The notes under the pieces are model-generated. The model was not told the DNA's origin. It saw nothing but the letters and a program-made list of their open reading frames with translations, and made no database searches. A stretch of 64,000 nucleotides of DNA, taken from NCBI RefSeq assembly GCF_002014765.1, contig NZ_MUYT01000001.1, positions 186,001-250,000 on the forward strand, given 5' to 3'. The stretch is from Lwoffella lincolnii. Lineage in GTDB: Bacteria > Pseudomonadota > Gammaproteobacteria > Pseudomonadales > Moraxellaceae. Both the position numbers and the translations under genes were made by a program. This document shows positions 27,850-37,277 of the stretch, one piece after another (the stretch's first letter is position 1; every line of letters begins with the position of its first letter).

Positions 27850-28260
27850 TCAACGCTTCACAAAATTTATCGCACACGTCTGTAGTGACTTTAGCACCAC
27901 CCGAGTAACCAATTTACTGCGGTAATTGGCATCTAATGCAGCATGGGTCGCATCAGCCACGGTGATTTGTTGTGGGGCTTGTTCGGTAACGCAATGACAG
28001 ACACTGCTGGCAACTTGATTTTGTTGTTGTTTGCTCAACACAAGGCTGGCGGTTTGGTAATACGTGTTGTTTTTAATTTCTGACAAACAATACTGATTCA
28101 CCGCTGTTTTCAACACTGACATGCCAAGATGTTTGCTGGTGTGGATAACATGAGTGCCATTAACGCCACCTAAATTTGATGAGCTTGGTGATGTTGAAGC
28201 ACAAGCGGTCAATAAGGTGATGGCCAGCATGGCAATGACAGATAAGCAAGATGGTTTCAT
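27850..28260 (-). CDS. Small lipoprotein of unknown function
   Basis: 136 residues with a lipoprotein signal (IAMLAITLLTAC, lipid-modified Cys about residue 20). The mature part has further cysteines (QYCLSE, SVCHCVTEQ, LQTCAIN), which could form disulfides in the periplasm. I do not recognise a family; related short lipoproteins are common in Moraxellaceae, from memory only. The ATG at 28260 is preceded by AAGGA at proper spacing, better than the ATG at 28266. It lies downstream of the rpsA terminator on the same strand. Confidence 0.65.
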   Translation of the reverse strand: MKPSCLSVIAMLAITLLTACASTSPSSSNLGGVNGTHVIHTSKHLGMSVLKTAVNQYCLSEIKNNTYYQTASLVLSKQQQNQVASSVCHCVTEQAPQQITVADATHAALDANYRSKLVTRVVLKSLQTCAINFVKR

Positions 28261-28305
28261 AAACATTCCTTATTCTTTGGTTAATTAAGTTAATTAAAAT
28301 GTCAT

Positions 28306-28336
28306 AAAAAAAGAGCAGTCAATCGACCGCTCTTTT
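28306..28336 (-). terminator. Terminator after rpsA
   Basis: An inverted repeat, AAAGAGCAGTC and GACCGCTCTTT with one mismatch, flanked by A-run and T-run. On the minus strand it forms a GC stem followed by U residues, about 45 bp past the rpsA stop. Confidence 0.75.
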
Positions 28337-28380
28337 TACACATCATATCGATGAGTAATCAAATCAACAGTAATGACACA

Positions 28381-30051
28381 TTAGTCATCCATTTTCTCTT
28401 TGATGAGATCACCAAGCGTTTTTGGTTGAGTGTCTTGAGTGTTGCTCAGCTCTTTGATGGCTTGACGTTCTTCAGCTTCATCTTTGGCTTTAATGGATAA
28501 ACTGATGTTGCGAGTTTTGCGATCCATGCTGATGATTTTGGTTTCAACTTCATCACCGACGTTTAGATGTTTGGTAGCATCTTCCACACGGTCACGGTTG
28601 ATTTCAGAGGCACGTAAGTAACCTTCTACATCATCGGCAAGCTGAATGACTGCACCTTTGGCATCGACTTCTTTAACGTTGCCTTTGACAATCGCACCAC
28701 GGTCATTGACAGCACAATATTCCATAAAGGGATCTGAGCTTAGCTGTTTGATGCCCAAGCTGATGCGGTTGCCTTCAGCATCGACGGATAATACCATGGT
28801 TTCGACTTCATCGCCTTTGTTGTAGTTGCGAATGGCTTCTTCGCCTGACTCGTTCCAAGAGATGTCTGATAAGTGTACCAAACCATCAATGCCACCTTCT
28901 AGGCCAACGAATAAGCCAAAGTCAGTGATTGACTTGATTGAGCCAGTCAGTTTATCACCACGTTGATATTTTTTATCAAACTCTTCCCAAGGGTTGGGTA
29001 AGGTTTGTTTGATGCCTAAGCTGATACGGCGACGCTCCTCATCAATGTCAAGTACCATGACGTTGACTTCATCACCCACTTGGACGATTTTTGAAGGATG
29101 CACGTTTTTGTTGGTGTGGTCCATTTCTGAGACGTGTACCAAACCTTCTATGCCATCAGCAATTTCAGCAAAACAGCCATAGTCGGTCAAGTTGGTAACA
29201 CGAGCAGGGGTGATGGTGCCGATGGGATAAGTTTCGCTTAGGTTGTCCCATGGGTCAGTACCCAGTTGTTTTAGACCTAGGCTGACACGATTACGCTCAC
29301 GGTCAAACTTCAATATTTTAACTTTTAGGTCTTGACCCACTTCAACCACTTCAGAAGGGTGCTTGATGCGTCTCCATGCCATGTCCGTGATGTGTAATAA
29401 ACCGTCAATACCACCCAAATCAACAAACGCACCGTAGTCGGTTAAGTTTTTGACGATGCCGTCAATTTCCATGCCTTCTTCAAGTTTGTTGAGCAATTCT
29501 TCACGTTCAGCTGAGTTTTCAGCTTCCATGACCGCACGGCGACTGACCACCACGTTGTTGCGTTTTTGGTCAAGTTTGATGACTTTGAATTCTAACTCTT
29601 TGCCTTCAAGGTGAGTGGTGTCACGAATGGGGCGTACATCAACCAATGAACCTGGTAAGAACGCTCTGACTGAGCCAATGTCAACGGTAAAACCGCCTTT
29701 AACTTTATTAGAAATTGTGCCTTTGACAATTTCGTCATTTTCAAATAATTCTTCCAAAGCATGCCATGTTTCCACACGTTTTGCTTTTTCACGTGACAAT
29801 AAGGTCTGTCCCATACCGTTGTCCACGGCTTCGACAACCACATCTACCGTGCTGCCAACTTCTACTTCAAGCTCACCGTCTTCATCGACAAACTCAGAGC
29901 GAGCAACCACACCTTCTGATTTTAGTCCCGTGTCCACGGTAATCCAGTCTGCATCGATTGCCACAACGTGCCCTGTCACCACAGCACCACGTTCAATCTC
30001 TAAGCCTTGTTCACCAAGGCTTGCTTCAAATAGTTCAGCAAATGATTCCAT
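28381..30051 (-). CDS. rpsA: 30S ribosomal protein S1
   Basis: 556 residues with six S1/OB-fold repeats, recognisable from [58 protein letters not shown] and [17 protein letters not shown]1 binds mRNA upstream of the start codon and loads it on the 30S subunit. The length equals that of E. coli S1 (557). The start [12 protein letters not shown] is standard and follows an AGGT site. cmk lies upstream on the same strand, the usual order, but ihfB, normally next downstream, is about 16 kb away on the other strand. Confidence 0.97.
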   Translation of the reverse strand: MESFAELFEASLGEQGLEIERGAVVTGHVVAIDADWITVDTGLKSEGVVARSEFVDEDGELEVEVGSTVDVVVEAVDNGMGQTLLSREKAKRVETWHALEELFENDEIVKGTISNKVKGGFTVDIGSVRAFLPGSLVDVRPIRDTTHLEGKELEFKVIKLDQKRNNVVVSRRAVMEAENSAEREELLNKLEEGMEIDGIVKNLTDYGAFVDLGGIDGLLHITDMAWRRIKHPSEVVEVGQDLKVKILKFDRERNRVSLGLKQLGTDPWDNLSETYPIGTITPARVTNLTDYGCFAEIADGIEGLVHVSEMDHTNKNVHPSKIVQVGDEVNVMVLDIDEERRRISLGIKQTLPNPWEEFDKKYQRGDKLTGSIKSITDFGLFVGLEGGIDGLVHLSDISWNESGEEAIRNYNKGDEVETMVLSVDAEGNRISLGIKQLSSDPFMEYCAVNDRGAIVKGNVKEVDAKGAVIQLADDVEGYLRASEINRDRVEDATKHLNVGDEVETKIISMDRKTRNISLSIKAKDEAEERQAIKELSNTQDTQPKTLGDLIKEKMDD

Positions 30052-30258
30052 TGTTCATACCTATATATGGCCGTAGCCTGTCCAGCACAGTACGGTTCAA
30101 GTGATTGCCAAGATAAGAAAGAAGCTGGTTTTATCCTTATTTTGGCAAAAAAACAGCGATTTAAAATGTGTTTTTTAACATCAATTAAAATTAAAGAAAC
30201 ATCAATTAAAGAAACATCAATTAAAATCTAAAAAAATTAAAATCTAAAAAGTCCAAAG

Positions 30259-31062
30259 TTAAAAACAAATGCCCTTAGCTTGGCAATGCTGTTTTATGAC
30301 AGCATAAACCTCATCGGCATTCATCTGTGAGCTGTCAAGTAACAACGCATCATCAGCAGGTCGACTGGGGGCAACACGGCGACTTTCGTCTCGGTCATCA
30401 CGTGCTTGAATGTCTTGTAATGTCTGTGTGTATATGCCAACTTCATCTTGTGGATGAATACTGCCTTGCATGATAAGTTGCTTGACTCGCCGACAGGCTC
30501 GTGATTGTGCCGATGCGGTCAAATATACCTTGACATCTGCGTTAGGGAATACCACCGTTCCCATGTCTCGTCCATCAGCAACAACCCCAGCGTGCAACGC
30601 CATGTTTCTTTGTAAATCCAGTAGGGCAGTTCGCACCTTTGGCAGTACTGCCACTTGAGACGCATAACTGCCAACCGTTTCATTACGAATGTCTGTACCC
30701 ATCAGCTCACCATTGACATAAATGTCCACTTGTTGAGTGGTTTGGTTGGGGGTCATGGTGATTTGTAAAGATTGGGTTAATGCTTCTAAAGCATTTTCAT
30801 CTAACTGACCATGATGTGAATCATGATGTTGTAAAACTTGTGTTGACGTGGGTAACAGACCCGACTGCCAAGCCTGTAGCCCAATGATACGATACAATGC
30901 CCCAGAGTCCAATAAATTGTATCCTAAAGTATTGGCAAGTCGCCATGATACCGTGCCTTTACCTGAGCCACTTGGTCCGTCTATGGTAATGACAGGGAAA
31001 CGTGAAGTCATTTGTGTGGTCTTGATGGAAGTAGCGGATAAGCTTTGATGGGTTTTGGGCAT
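30259..31062 (-). CDS. cmk: Cytidylate kinase
   Basis: Phosphorylates CMP and dCMP. P-loop ITIDGPSGSGKGTVSWRLA, the CMP-binding segment LDSGALYRIIGL, NETVGSYASQVAVLPKVR, VADGRDMGTVVFPNADVKVYLTAS split over the core, and RDDRDESRRVAPSRPADDALLLDSS near the C-terminus. 267 residues from the ATG at 31062. The conserved part begins only at residue 19, and the ATG at 31011 (MTSRFPV) is an alternative giving 250 residues. The cmk-rpsA gap of 207 bp carries AT-rich 15-bp repeats of AAACATCAATTAAAG. Confidence 0.93.
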   Translation of the reverse strand: MPKTHQSLSATSIKTTQMTSRFPVITIDGPSGSGKGTVSWRLANTLGYNLLDSGALYRIIGLQAWQSGLLPTSTQVLQHHDSHHGQLDENALEALTQSLQITMTPNQTTQQVDIYVNGELMGTDIRNETVGSYASQVAVLPKVRTALLDLQRNMALHAGVVADGRDMGTVVFPNADVKVYLTASAQSRACRRVKQLIMQGSIHPQDEVGIYTQTLQDIQARDDRDESRRVAPSRPADDALLLDSSQMNADEVYAVIKQHCQAKGICF

Positions 31063-31359
31063 GAGTTCTTAAAGTAGTGGTGGTTGGCAAATTGTCAATA
31101 AAGTAAAATTGTACTTTAACCTAATATGATAGCAAAAACCACCTTGGCAGTTCAATAGGGTAAACCTAAAAAAGGGTAAACCTAAAAACCAAATGGTTCG
31201 ATAAAAATTAGTACGGTAGAAATGTGTGTAAACTTGTGTTAGGGCGATAAGTTAGGAAAAAGGGTTACTCTGTAGTAAATTTTTTGAAGCAGTTTTTAGC
31301 ATATCAGATAAAATTTAGAAAATAACTTGCTAAATTTGTTATGTTTTATGTTATTATCT
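31063..31359. other. Intergenic region between cmk and the lbp operon
   Basis: Nearly 390 bp separate cmk from the divergent lipoprotein gene. The left half holds a 16-bp tandem duplication of GGGTAAACCTAAAAAA (from 31158 to about 31189). The right half is very AT-rich and ends in the Fur box. No gene or RNA is seen. Confidence 0.6.
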
Positions 31360-31378
31360 GATAACAATTATCATTTAC
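31360..31378 (+). promoter_or_regulatory. Fur box upstream of the lbp operon
   Basis: GATAACAATTATCATTTAC matches the 19-bp Fur consensus at 14 positions, including the core ATTATCATT. It lies 71 bp before the lbpB start, next to TATTAT (31352-31357), a good -10 hexamer. This predicts repression by iron-loaded Fur and induction under iron limitation. Confidence 0.75.
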
Positions 31379-31448
31379 TATCGTTAAGAGACTTTATTGC
31401 TTATTTAGCAAGGGTTTGTTTGGTTTACATTCTAGTAAGGACACCACC

Positions 31449-34061
31449 ATGAGTACTGTCAAAGCCCCCCATATTTTCTACCAAAAACGCACCCTTAGCC
31501 TTGCCATCGCCAGTATTTTTGCTGCCGTGGTAATAACAGGCTGCCGTTCTGATGACATCAGTGCCAATGCACCCAATATTACCCAACTGCCCCAAGGCAC
31601 AGTTTTACCAACACCGAATACAGGTCATGACAACACCAATAATGCCAACAACGCCAACAATCAGGGCAACAACACGGATAACAACACCAGCACAACTGAC
31701 CCAAATGGCGATAACAACCAACTGACACAATCACAAAAGACCGCCGCTGCCGCAGGGTTTTTTGTGATGGGTAAGATTCGTGATACCAGCCCAAAAAATG
31801 ACCCAGATTATAGCAATGATTTGATACAGCAGTGGTTAGGCAAATTATATGTTGGTATTAATGCCCATCGCCCTGATGGCATCGGAGCAGGTAAAAACTT
31901 GCGTCAGCCCATCACCGCCAATGACATCAAACCCTTGTATTTTAACAAATTCCCTGCATTGTCTGATTTGCACTTAGACAGTGAACGCCATCGTTTTGAC
32001 CCCCAAAAGATAAACACCATTAAAGTGTATGGTTATGGCAACTTAACAACACCGTCCAACAACAACACTCACATCAATCATCAGCAAGCTGATAATGCCA
32101 AAGCCAAAAAGCCCGCCGATGCTTATGAAAATATCCGTTTTGGGTATCTTGAACTACAAGGCAGCAGCCTGACCCAAAAAAATGCCGATAATCAAAATGA
32201 GCAAGACCGCATTCCCAAACCCATGCCCATTTTGTTTTATCATGGAGAAAATGCCAGCAGCCAGTTGCCCAGTGCTGGTAAATTTAACTACACAGGCAAC
32301 TGGCTGTACCTAAGTGATGTCAAAAAACGCCCCGCCCTTTCAGCATCAGATGATCGAGTGGGGGTCTATCTCAATGCCAGTGGCAAAGCCAATGAGGGCG
32401 ATGTCGTCAGTGCCGCCCACATTTATCTAAATGGCTTTCAATATAAGCACACGCCTGCCACTTATCAGGTGGATTTTGATACAAACTCATTAACAGGCAA
32501 ATTGTCTTATTATGATAATCCCAACCAGCAAACTGCCCAAGGCAACTATATCAAAAGCCAATTTGACACTACCAAAAAAGTCAATGAAACCGATGTGTAT
32601 CAAATTGATGCCAAAATCAAAGGCAACCGCTTCGTCGGTACGGCCAAATCTTTGGTTAATGAGAACACAAAAACCGCACCTTTTATCAAAGAGCTGTTCT
32701 CTGATGCTGCCAACCCAAACAACCCAAACCCCAACTCAGATACGCTAGAAGGTGGGTTTTATGGTCAGTCGGGCGATGAGCTGGCGGGTAAATTTTTATC
32801 CAATGACAACGCATCTTATGTGGTCTTTGGTGGCAAACGAGACAAAACGGCTGAACCTGTCGCCACAAAAACGGTGTATTTTAGTGCAGGCTTTGAAAAA
32901 CCCAGCACCAGTTTTGTGGATAATGAAACGATTGGCAGAATTATCAACAGTCAAGGGTTAAATGATAACATTGATGAATATTCAATTACTCCCAGTGATG
33001 ATAGTTATTATGAATATCCTTGGGGTCAACCAAAAGCAGAGTTCACCAAAAAAGTCAGCAAAAGCACTCAGGTCGTGCCAGCTTATTTTGGGCAACATGA
33101 TAAATTTTATTTTAATGGCAACTATTATGACCTATCAGCCAGCAGTGTTAATAAATTAGCCCCTGCTGATGCTGTCAAAGCCAACCAATCCATTAAAGAA
33201 AAATACCCTGATGCCAAACTAAATAAAGACAACCAAGTTACCACCATCGTGTTACAAGAAGCCAAAGGCGACAAGCCTTATACCGCCATTCGTACCAAAA
33301 GCTATCAGCACATCAGTTTTGGCGAGACGCTGTATAACGATGCCAACCAAACCCCAACACGCAGTTATTTTGTGCAAGGCGGTAGGGCCGATGCCAGCAC
33401 CACGCTGCCCAAGGCAGGTCAATTCACCTACAACGGTCTTTGGGCAGGCTATCTTACTCAAAAAAAGGACAAAGGTTATAGCGATAAAGAAGAAACCATC
33501 AAGGCAAAAGGTCATCAAGGTTATCTGTTAACCAAAGAATTTATCCCAGAAGAAGATGACGATGATTTGGTCGCATCTGCTGACCTCCAAGATGATGATG
33601 CAGACGCCGATGATGATGCCGTAGAAAATGTGTATCAAAAAGGTGATATTCGCCCTGAATTTGCCAACAAGCACTTGCCCATTAACGAGCCTACTTATGA
33701 AAAAACCTTCTCCTTGGATGGTAAAAATAAAGCTAAGTTTGATGTAAACTTTGACACCAACAGCCTGACAGGCAATCTCAATGACAATAATGGCGACATT
33801 GTTTTTAACATCAAAGATGGCAAGATTGATGGCACAGCCTTTACCGCCAAAGCCGATGTGTCCGATTATCGCCATGAGATTGGCAATAACAACAGTGGCG
33901 GATTTTTATACAACATCAAAGACATTGATGTCAAGGGGCAATTTTTTGGCACAAATGGCGAAGAGTTGGCAGGACAGTTACAGTATGACAAAGGCGATGG
34001 CATCAATGACACCGCCGAAAAAGCAGGGGCTGTCTTTGGGGCTGTCAAAGAGACCAAATAA
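31449..34061 (+). CDS. lbpB: Surface lipoprotein of the TbpB/LbpB family, probably lactoferrin-binding protein B
   Basis: 870 residues. A lipoprotein signal ends AAVVITGC (Cys about residue 32), then an Asn-rich flexible anchor. Two lobes follow, each with the family's handle/barrel repeats: FDTNSLTGKLSYYD and GGFYGQSGDELAGKF in the N-lobe; FDTNSLTGNLNDNNGD and GQFFGTNGEELAGQL in the C-lobe. A strongly acidic stretch (PEEDDDDLVASADLQ, then DDDADADDDAVEN) is typical of LbpB, where such clusters bind cationic lactoferrin regions; TbpB lacks them. The first gene of an operon with the receptor and Slam, behind a Fur box. The ATG at 31449 has an AAGGA site. The ligand assignment is inference; a transferrin binder remains possible. 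Confidence 0.8.
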   Translation: MSTVKAPHIFYQKRTLSLAIASIFAAVVITGCRSDDISANAPNITQLPQGTVLPTPNTGHDNTNNANNANNQGNNTDNNTSTTDPNGDNNQLTQSQKTAAAAGFFVMGKIRDTSPKNDPDYSNDLIQQWLGKLYVGINAHRPDGIGAGKNLRQPITANDIKPLYFNKFPALSDLHLDSERHRFDPQKINTIKVYGYGNLTTPSNNNTHINHQQADNAKAKKPADAYENIRFGYLELQGSSLTQKNADNQNEQDRIPKPMPILFYHGENASSQLPSAGKFNYTGNWLYLSDVKKRPALSASDDRVGVYLNASGKANEGDVVSAAHIYLNGFQYKHTPATYQVDFDTNSLTGKLSYYDNPNQQTAQGNYIKSQFDTTKKVNETDVYQIDAKIKGNRFVGTAKSLVNENTKTAPFIKELFSDAANPNNPNPNSDTLEGGFYGQSGDELAGKFLSNDNASYVVFGGKRDKTAEPVATKTVYFSAGFEKPSTSFVDNETIGRIINSQGLNDNIDEYSITPSDDSYYEYPWGQPKAEFTKKVSKSTQVVPAYFGQHDKFYFNGNYYDLSASSVNKLAPADAVKANQSIKEKYPDAKLNKDNQVTTIVLQEAKGDKPYTAIRTKSYQHISFGETLYNDANQTPTRSYFVQGGRADASTTLPKAGQFTYNGLWAGYLTQKKDKGYSDKEETIKAKGHQGYLLTKEFIPEEDDDDLVASADLQDDDADADDDAVENVYQKGDIRPEFANKHLPINEPTYEKTFSLDGKNKAKFDVNFDTNSLTGNLNDNNGDIVFNIKDGKIDGTAFTAKADVSDYRHEIGNNNSGGFLYNIKDIDVKGQFFGTNGEELAGQLQYDKGDGINDTAEKAGAVFGAVKETK

Positions 34062-34276
34062 CGCCCCCCTTATCATCGCTAGTCGTTTAGTCGCTTGACC
34101 AACAGTTGATGACGCCCTTGGCAATGCCTTAAAACAGCACTTTGAAATGGTGTCTTAAAACAATGCCTTAAAACAATGCCTTGGGCGAATTCTTGGATAA
34201 ATACACCAGATTTGCCTTGGGCTAATATCTTGATAAAACATCGCCAGAAAATAGAAAATAAAGTTTAGGATTTTTT

Positions 34277-37276
34277 ATGTCAAAATCTATCACACACACA
34301 TCGCCATCAGTCCATACCATGACCACGCACCGCTTAAACCTTGCCATCAAAGCGGCGTTATTTGGGGTGGCAGTTTTACCCTTATCCGTTTGGGCGCAAG
34401 AGAATACTCAGACAGATGCCAACTCTGATACCAAAGACACAAAAACACCTGTCGTCTATTTAGATGCCATCACGGTAACCGCCGCCCCATCTGCCCCTGT
34501 TTCTCGGTTTGACACCGATGTAACAGGGCTTGGTAAAACGGTCAAAACCGCTGAAACGCTGGCAAAAGAACAAGTGCAGGGCATTCGTGATTTGGTGCGT
34601 TATGAAACTGGGGTGAGTGTGGTTGAGCAGGGGCGTGGTGGCAGTAGTGGATTTGCCATTCATGGCGTGGATAAAAACCGAGTGGGCATTACCGTAGATG
34701 GCATTGCCCAAATTCAATCTTACAAAGATGAATCCACCAAACGAGCTGGTGCAGGCTCTGGGGCGATGAATGAGATAGAGATTGAAAACATTGCCGCCGT
34801 TGCCATCAATAAAGGTGGTAATGCCCTAGAAGCAGGCTCTGGTGCGTTGGGCGGTTCGGTGGCGTTTCACACCAAAGATGTGGGCGATGTCTTAAAATCT
34901 GGTAAAAATCTTGGTGCTCAAAGCAAAACCACTTATAACAGCAAAAATGACCATTTGAGTCAGACGCTGGCAGCGGCAGGTAAAACCGAGCGTGTGGAAG
35001 CGATGGTACAATATACCTACCGTAAAGGCAAAGAAAACAAAGCACACAGCGACCTAAATGGCATCAACCAAAGCCTATATCGCTTGGGTGCATGGCAACA
35101 AAAATATGATTTAAGAAAGCCTAACGAACTGTTTGCAGGCACAAGCTACATCACCGAAAGCTGTTTGGCAAGTGATGACCCAAAAAACTGCGTACAATAC
35201 CCTTATGTCTACACCAAAGCCCTGCCAGATGGCATCGGCAATCGCAATTTTTCTGAGTTAAATGATGCTGAAAAAGCACAATATTTGGCGTCCATGCACC
35301 CCCATGAGGTTGTTTCTGCCAAAGATTATACAGGCACTTATCGGTTGTTACCTGACCCCATGGACTATCGTTCAGACTCGTATTTGGCACGCCTTAACAT
35401 CAAAATCACCCCAAATCTGGTCAGTAAACTGTTATTAGAAGACACCAAACAAACATACAACATTCGTGATATGCGTCATTGTAGTTATCATGGGGCAAGA
35501 TTGGGCAATGACGGTAAGCCTGCCAATGGCGGCTCCATTGTCCTTTGCGATGATTATCAAGAGTATCTAAATGCCAATGACGCATCACAAGCATCATTTA
35601 GACCAGGGGCTAATGATGCCCCCATTCCAAAACTGGCTTATGCCAGAAGCAGTGTGTTTAACCAAGAGCATGGCAAAACTCGCTATGGGTTAGGTTTTGA
35701 GTTTAAGCCTGACACGCCATGGTTTAAACAAGCAAAATTAAACCTACATCAACAAAATATCCAAATCATCAACCATGACATTAAAAAATCGTGCAGCCAA
35801 TATCCCAAGGTGGACTTAAATTGTGGCATCAGTGAAATTGGGCATTATGAATATCAAAACAATTACCGTTATAAAGAAGGGCGTACCAGCTTAACAGGCA
35901 AACTTGATTTTAATTTTGACCTGTTAGGTCAGCACGATTTGACGGTGTTGGCTGGTGCAGATAAAGTTAAAAGCCAATTTCGTGCCAACAACCGCAGACG
36001 CACAATCATTGACACCACCCAAGGCGATGCCATTATTGATAAAAGCACGCTGACAGCACAAGAGCAAGCCAAATTTGAGCAATCAGGGGCAGCGTGGATT
36101 GTCAAAAATCGCCTTGGACGCTTAGAAGAAAAAGACGCCTGTGGCAATGCCAATGAATGTGAACGCGCTCCCATTCATGGCAGTAACCAATATGTGGGCA
36201 TTAACAACCTTTATACACCAAATGATTATGTGGATTTAAGTTTTGGTGGACGCTTGGACAAACAACGCATTCACAGCACCGATTCAAACATCATCAACAA
36301 AACCTACACCAACAAAAGCTATAATTTTGGGGCGGCGGTTCATCTGACACCTGATTTTAGCCTGTTGTATAAAACCGCCAAAGGCTTTCGTACGCCAAGT
36401 TTTTATGAGTTATACAACTATAACAGCACTGCCGCCCAGCATAAAAACGACCCTGATGTGTCTTTTCCCAAACGAGCGGTTGATGTCAAACCTGAAACTT
36501 CAAATACCAACGAATATGGCTTTCGCTATCAGCACCCTTGGGGGGATATTGAGATGAGCATGTTCAAAAGCCGTTACAAGGACATGTTAGATAAAGCCAT
36601 ACCGAACCTAACCAAAGCCCAGCAAGATTATTGTAAGGCTCATTTGGATTCCAATGAATGTGTTGGCAATCCACCCACGCCCAAAACCAGTGATGAGGTA
36701 TTTGCCAACTTATACAATGCCACCATCAAAGGGGTGAGCGTCAAAGGCAAACTGGATTTGCATGCCATGACATCAAAGCTGCCAGATGGTCTTGAAATGA
36801 CCTTGGGTTATGGTCATACCAAATTGGGGAAATTTGATTACATTGCACCCAAAGATGCCGATGGTTGGTATCAGGCTCGCCCTGCTTTTTGGGACGCCAT
36901 CACCCCAGCACGCTATGTGGTCGGTCTAAACTATGACCACCCCAGTCAAGTATGGGGCATTGGCACAACTTTAACGCACAGTAAACAAAAAGATGAAAAT
37001 GAGCTTAGTGCCCTTAGAATCCGAAATGGCAAAAGAGAAACACAAACTTTAACACACACAATACCCAAAGCCTATACTTTAATAGACATGACAGGCTATT
37101 ATAGCCCAACTGAGAGCATCACCGCCCGCCTTGGCATTAACAATGTGTTAAACACCCGCTACACCACATGGGAGGCGGCACGCCAACTGCCCAGCGAAGC
37201 TGCAAGCAGTACCCAATCAACCCGTTACATTGCACCAGGTCGCAGTTACTTTGCCAGTCTTGAAATGAAGTTTTAA
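34277..37276 (+). CDS. lbpA: TonB-dependent receptor of the TbpA/LbpA family
   Basis: 999 residues. A long signal peptide ends VLPLSVWAQ, followed by a TonB-box region (VYLDAITVTAAP). The plug domain contains GIRDLVRYETGVSVVEQGRG, GFAIHGVDKNRVGITVDG and GSGALGGSVAFHTKD, all very close to TbpA/LbpA. The rest is a 22-strand barrel ending in FASLEMKF with a terminal Phe. Such receptors strip iron from host transferrin or lactoferrin and import it with energy from TonB. The length and gene order fit LbpA better than TbpA (about 1070 in Moraxella). The 215-bp gap after lbpB holds repeats of CTTAAAACAATGC. Confidence 0.82.
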   Translation: MSKSITHTSPSVHTMTTHRLNLAIKAALFGVAVLPLSVWAQENTQTDANSDTKDTKTPVVYLDAITVTAAPSAPVSRFDTDVTGLGKTVKTAETLAKEQVQGIRDLVRYETGVSVVEQGRGGSSGFAIHGVDKNRVGITVDGIAQIQSYKDESTKRAGAGSGAMNEIEIENIAAVAINKGGNALEAGSGALGGSVAFHTKDVGDVLKSGKNLGAQSKTTYNSKNDHLSQTLAAAGKTERVEAMVQYTYRKGKENKAHSDLNGINQSLYRLGAWQQKYDLRKPNELFAGTSYITESCLASDDPKNCVQYPYVYTKALPDGIGNRNFSELNDAEKAQYLASMHPHEVVSAKDYTGTYRLLPDPMDYRSDSYLARLNIKITPNLVSKLLLEDTKQTYNIRDMRHCSYHGARLGNDGKPANGGSIVLCDDYQEYLNANDASQASFRPGANDAPIPKLAYARSSVFNQEHGKTRYGLGFEFKPDTPWFKQAKLNLHQQNIQIINHDIKKSCSQYPKVDLNCGISEIGHYEYQNNYRYKEGRTSLTGKLDFNFDLLGQHDLTVLAGADKVKSQFRANNRRRTIIDTTQGDAIIDKSTLTAQEQAKFEQSGAAWIVKNRLGRLEEKDACGNANECERAPIHGSNQYVGINNLYTPNDYVDLSFGGRLDKQRIHSTDSNIINKTYTNKSYNFGAAVHLTPDFSLLYKTAKGFRTPSFYELYNYNSTAAQHKNDPDVSFPKRAVDVKPETSNTNEYGFRYQHPWGDIEMSMFKSRYKDMLDKAIPNLTKAQQDYCKAHLDSNECVGNPPTPKTSDEVFANLYNATIKGVSVKGKLDLHAMTSKLPDGLEMTLGYGHTKLGKFDYIAPKDADGWYQARPAFWDAITPARYVVGLNYDHPSQVWGIGTTLTHSKQKDENELSALRIRNGKRETQTLTHTIPKAYTLIDMTGYYSPTESITARLGINNVLNTRYTTWEAARQLPSEAASSTQSTRYIAPGRSYFASLEMKF

Positions 37277-37277
37277 T

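Noticed and set aside
33528..33875. Antisense frame of 115 residues in lbpB
   Set aside because: Hydrophobic shadow of the lipoprotein coding sequence; no independent start signal.
31449..37276. Assignment as transferrin receptor tbpB-tbpA
   Set aside because: Receptor length, gene order and the acidic C-lobe insert favour lactoferrin, but the ligand is not proven and is kept as an alternative.
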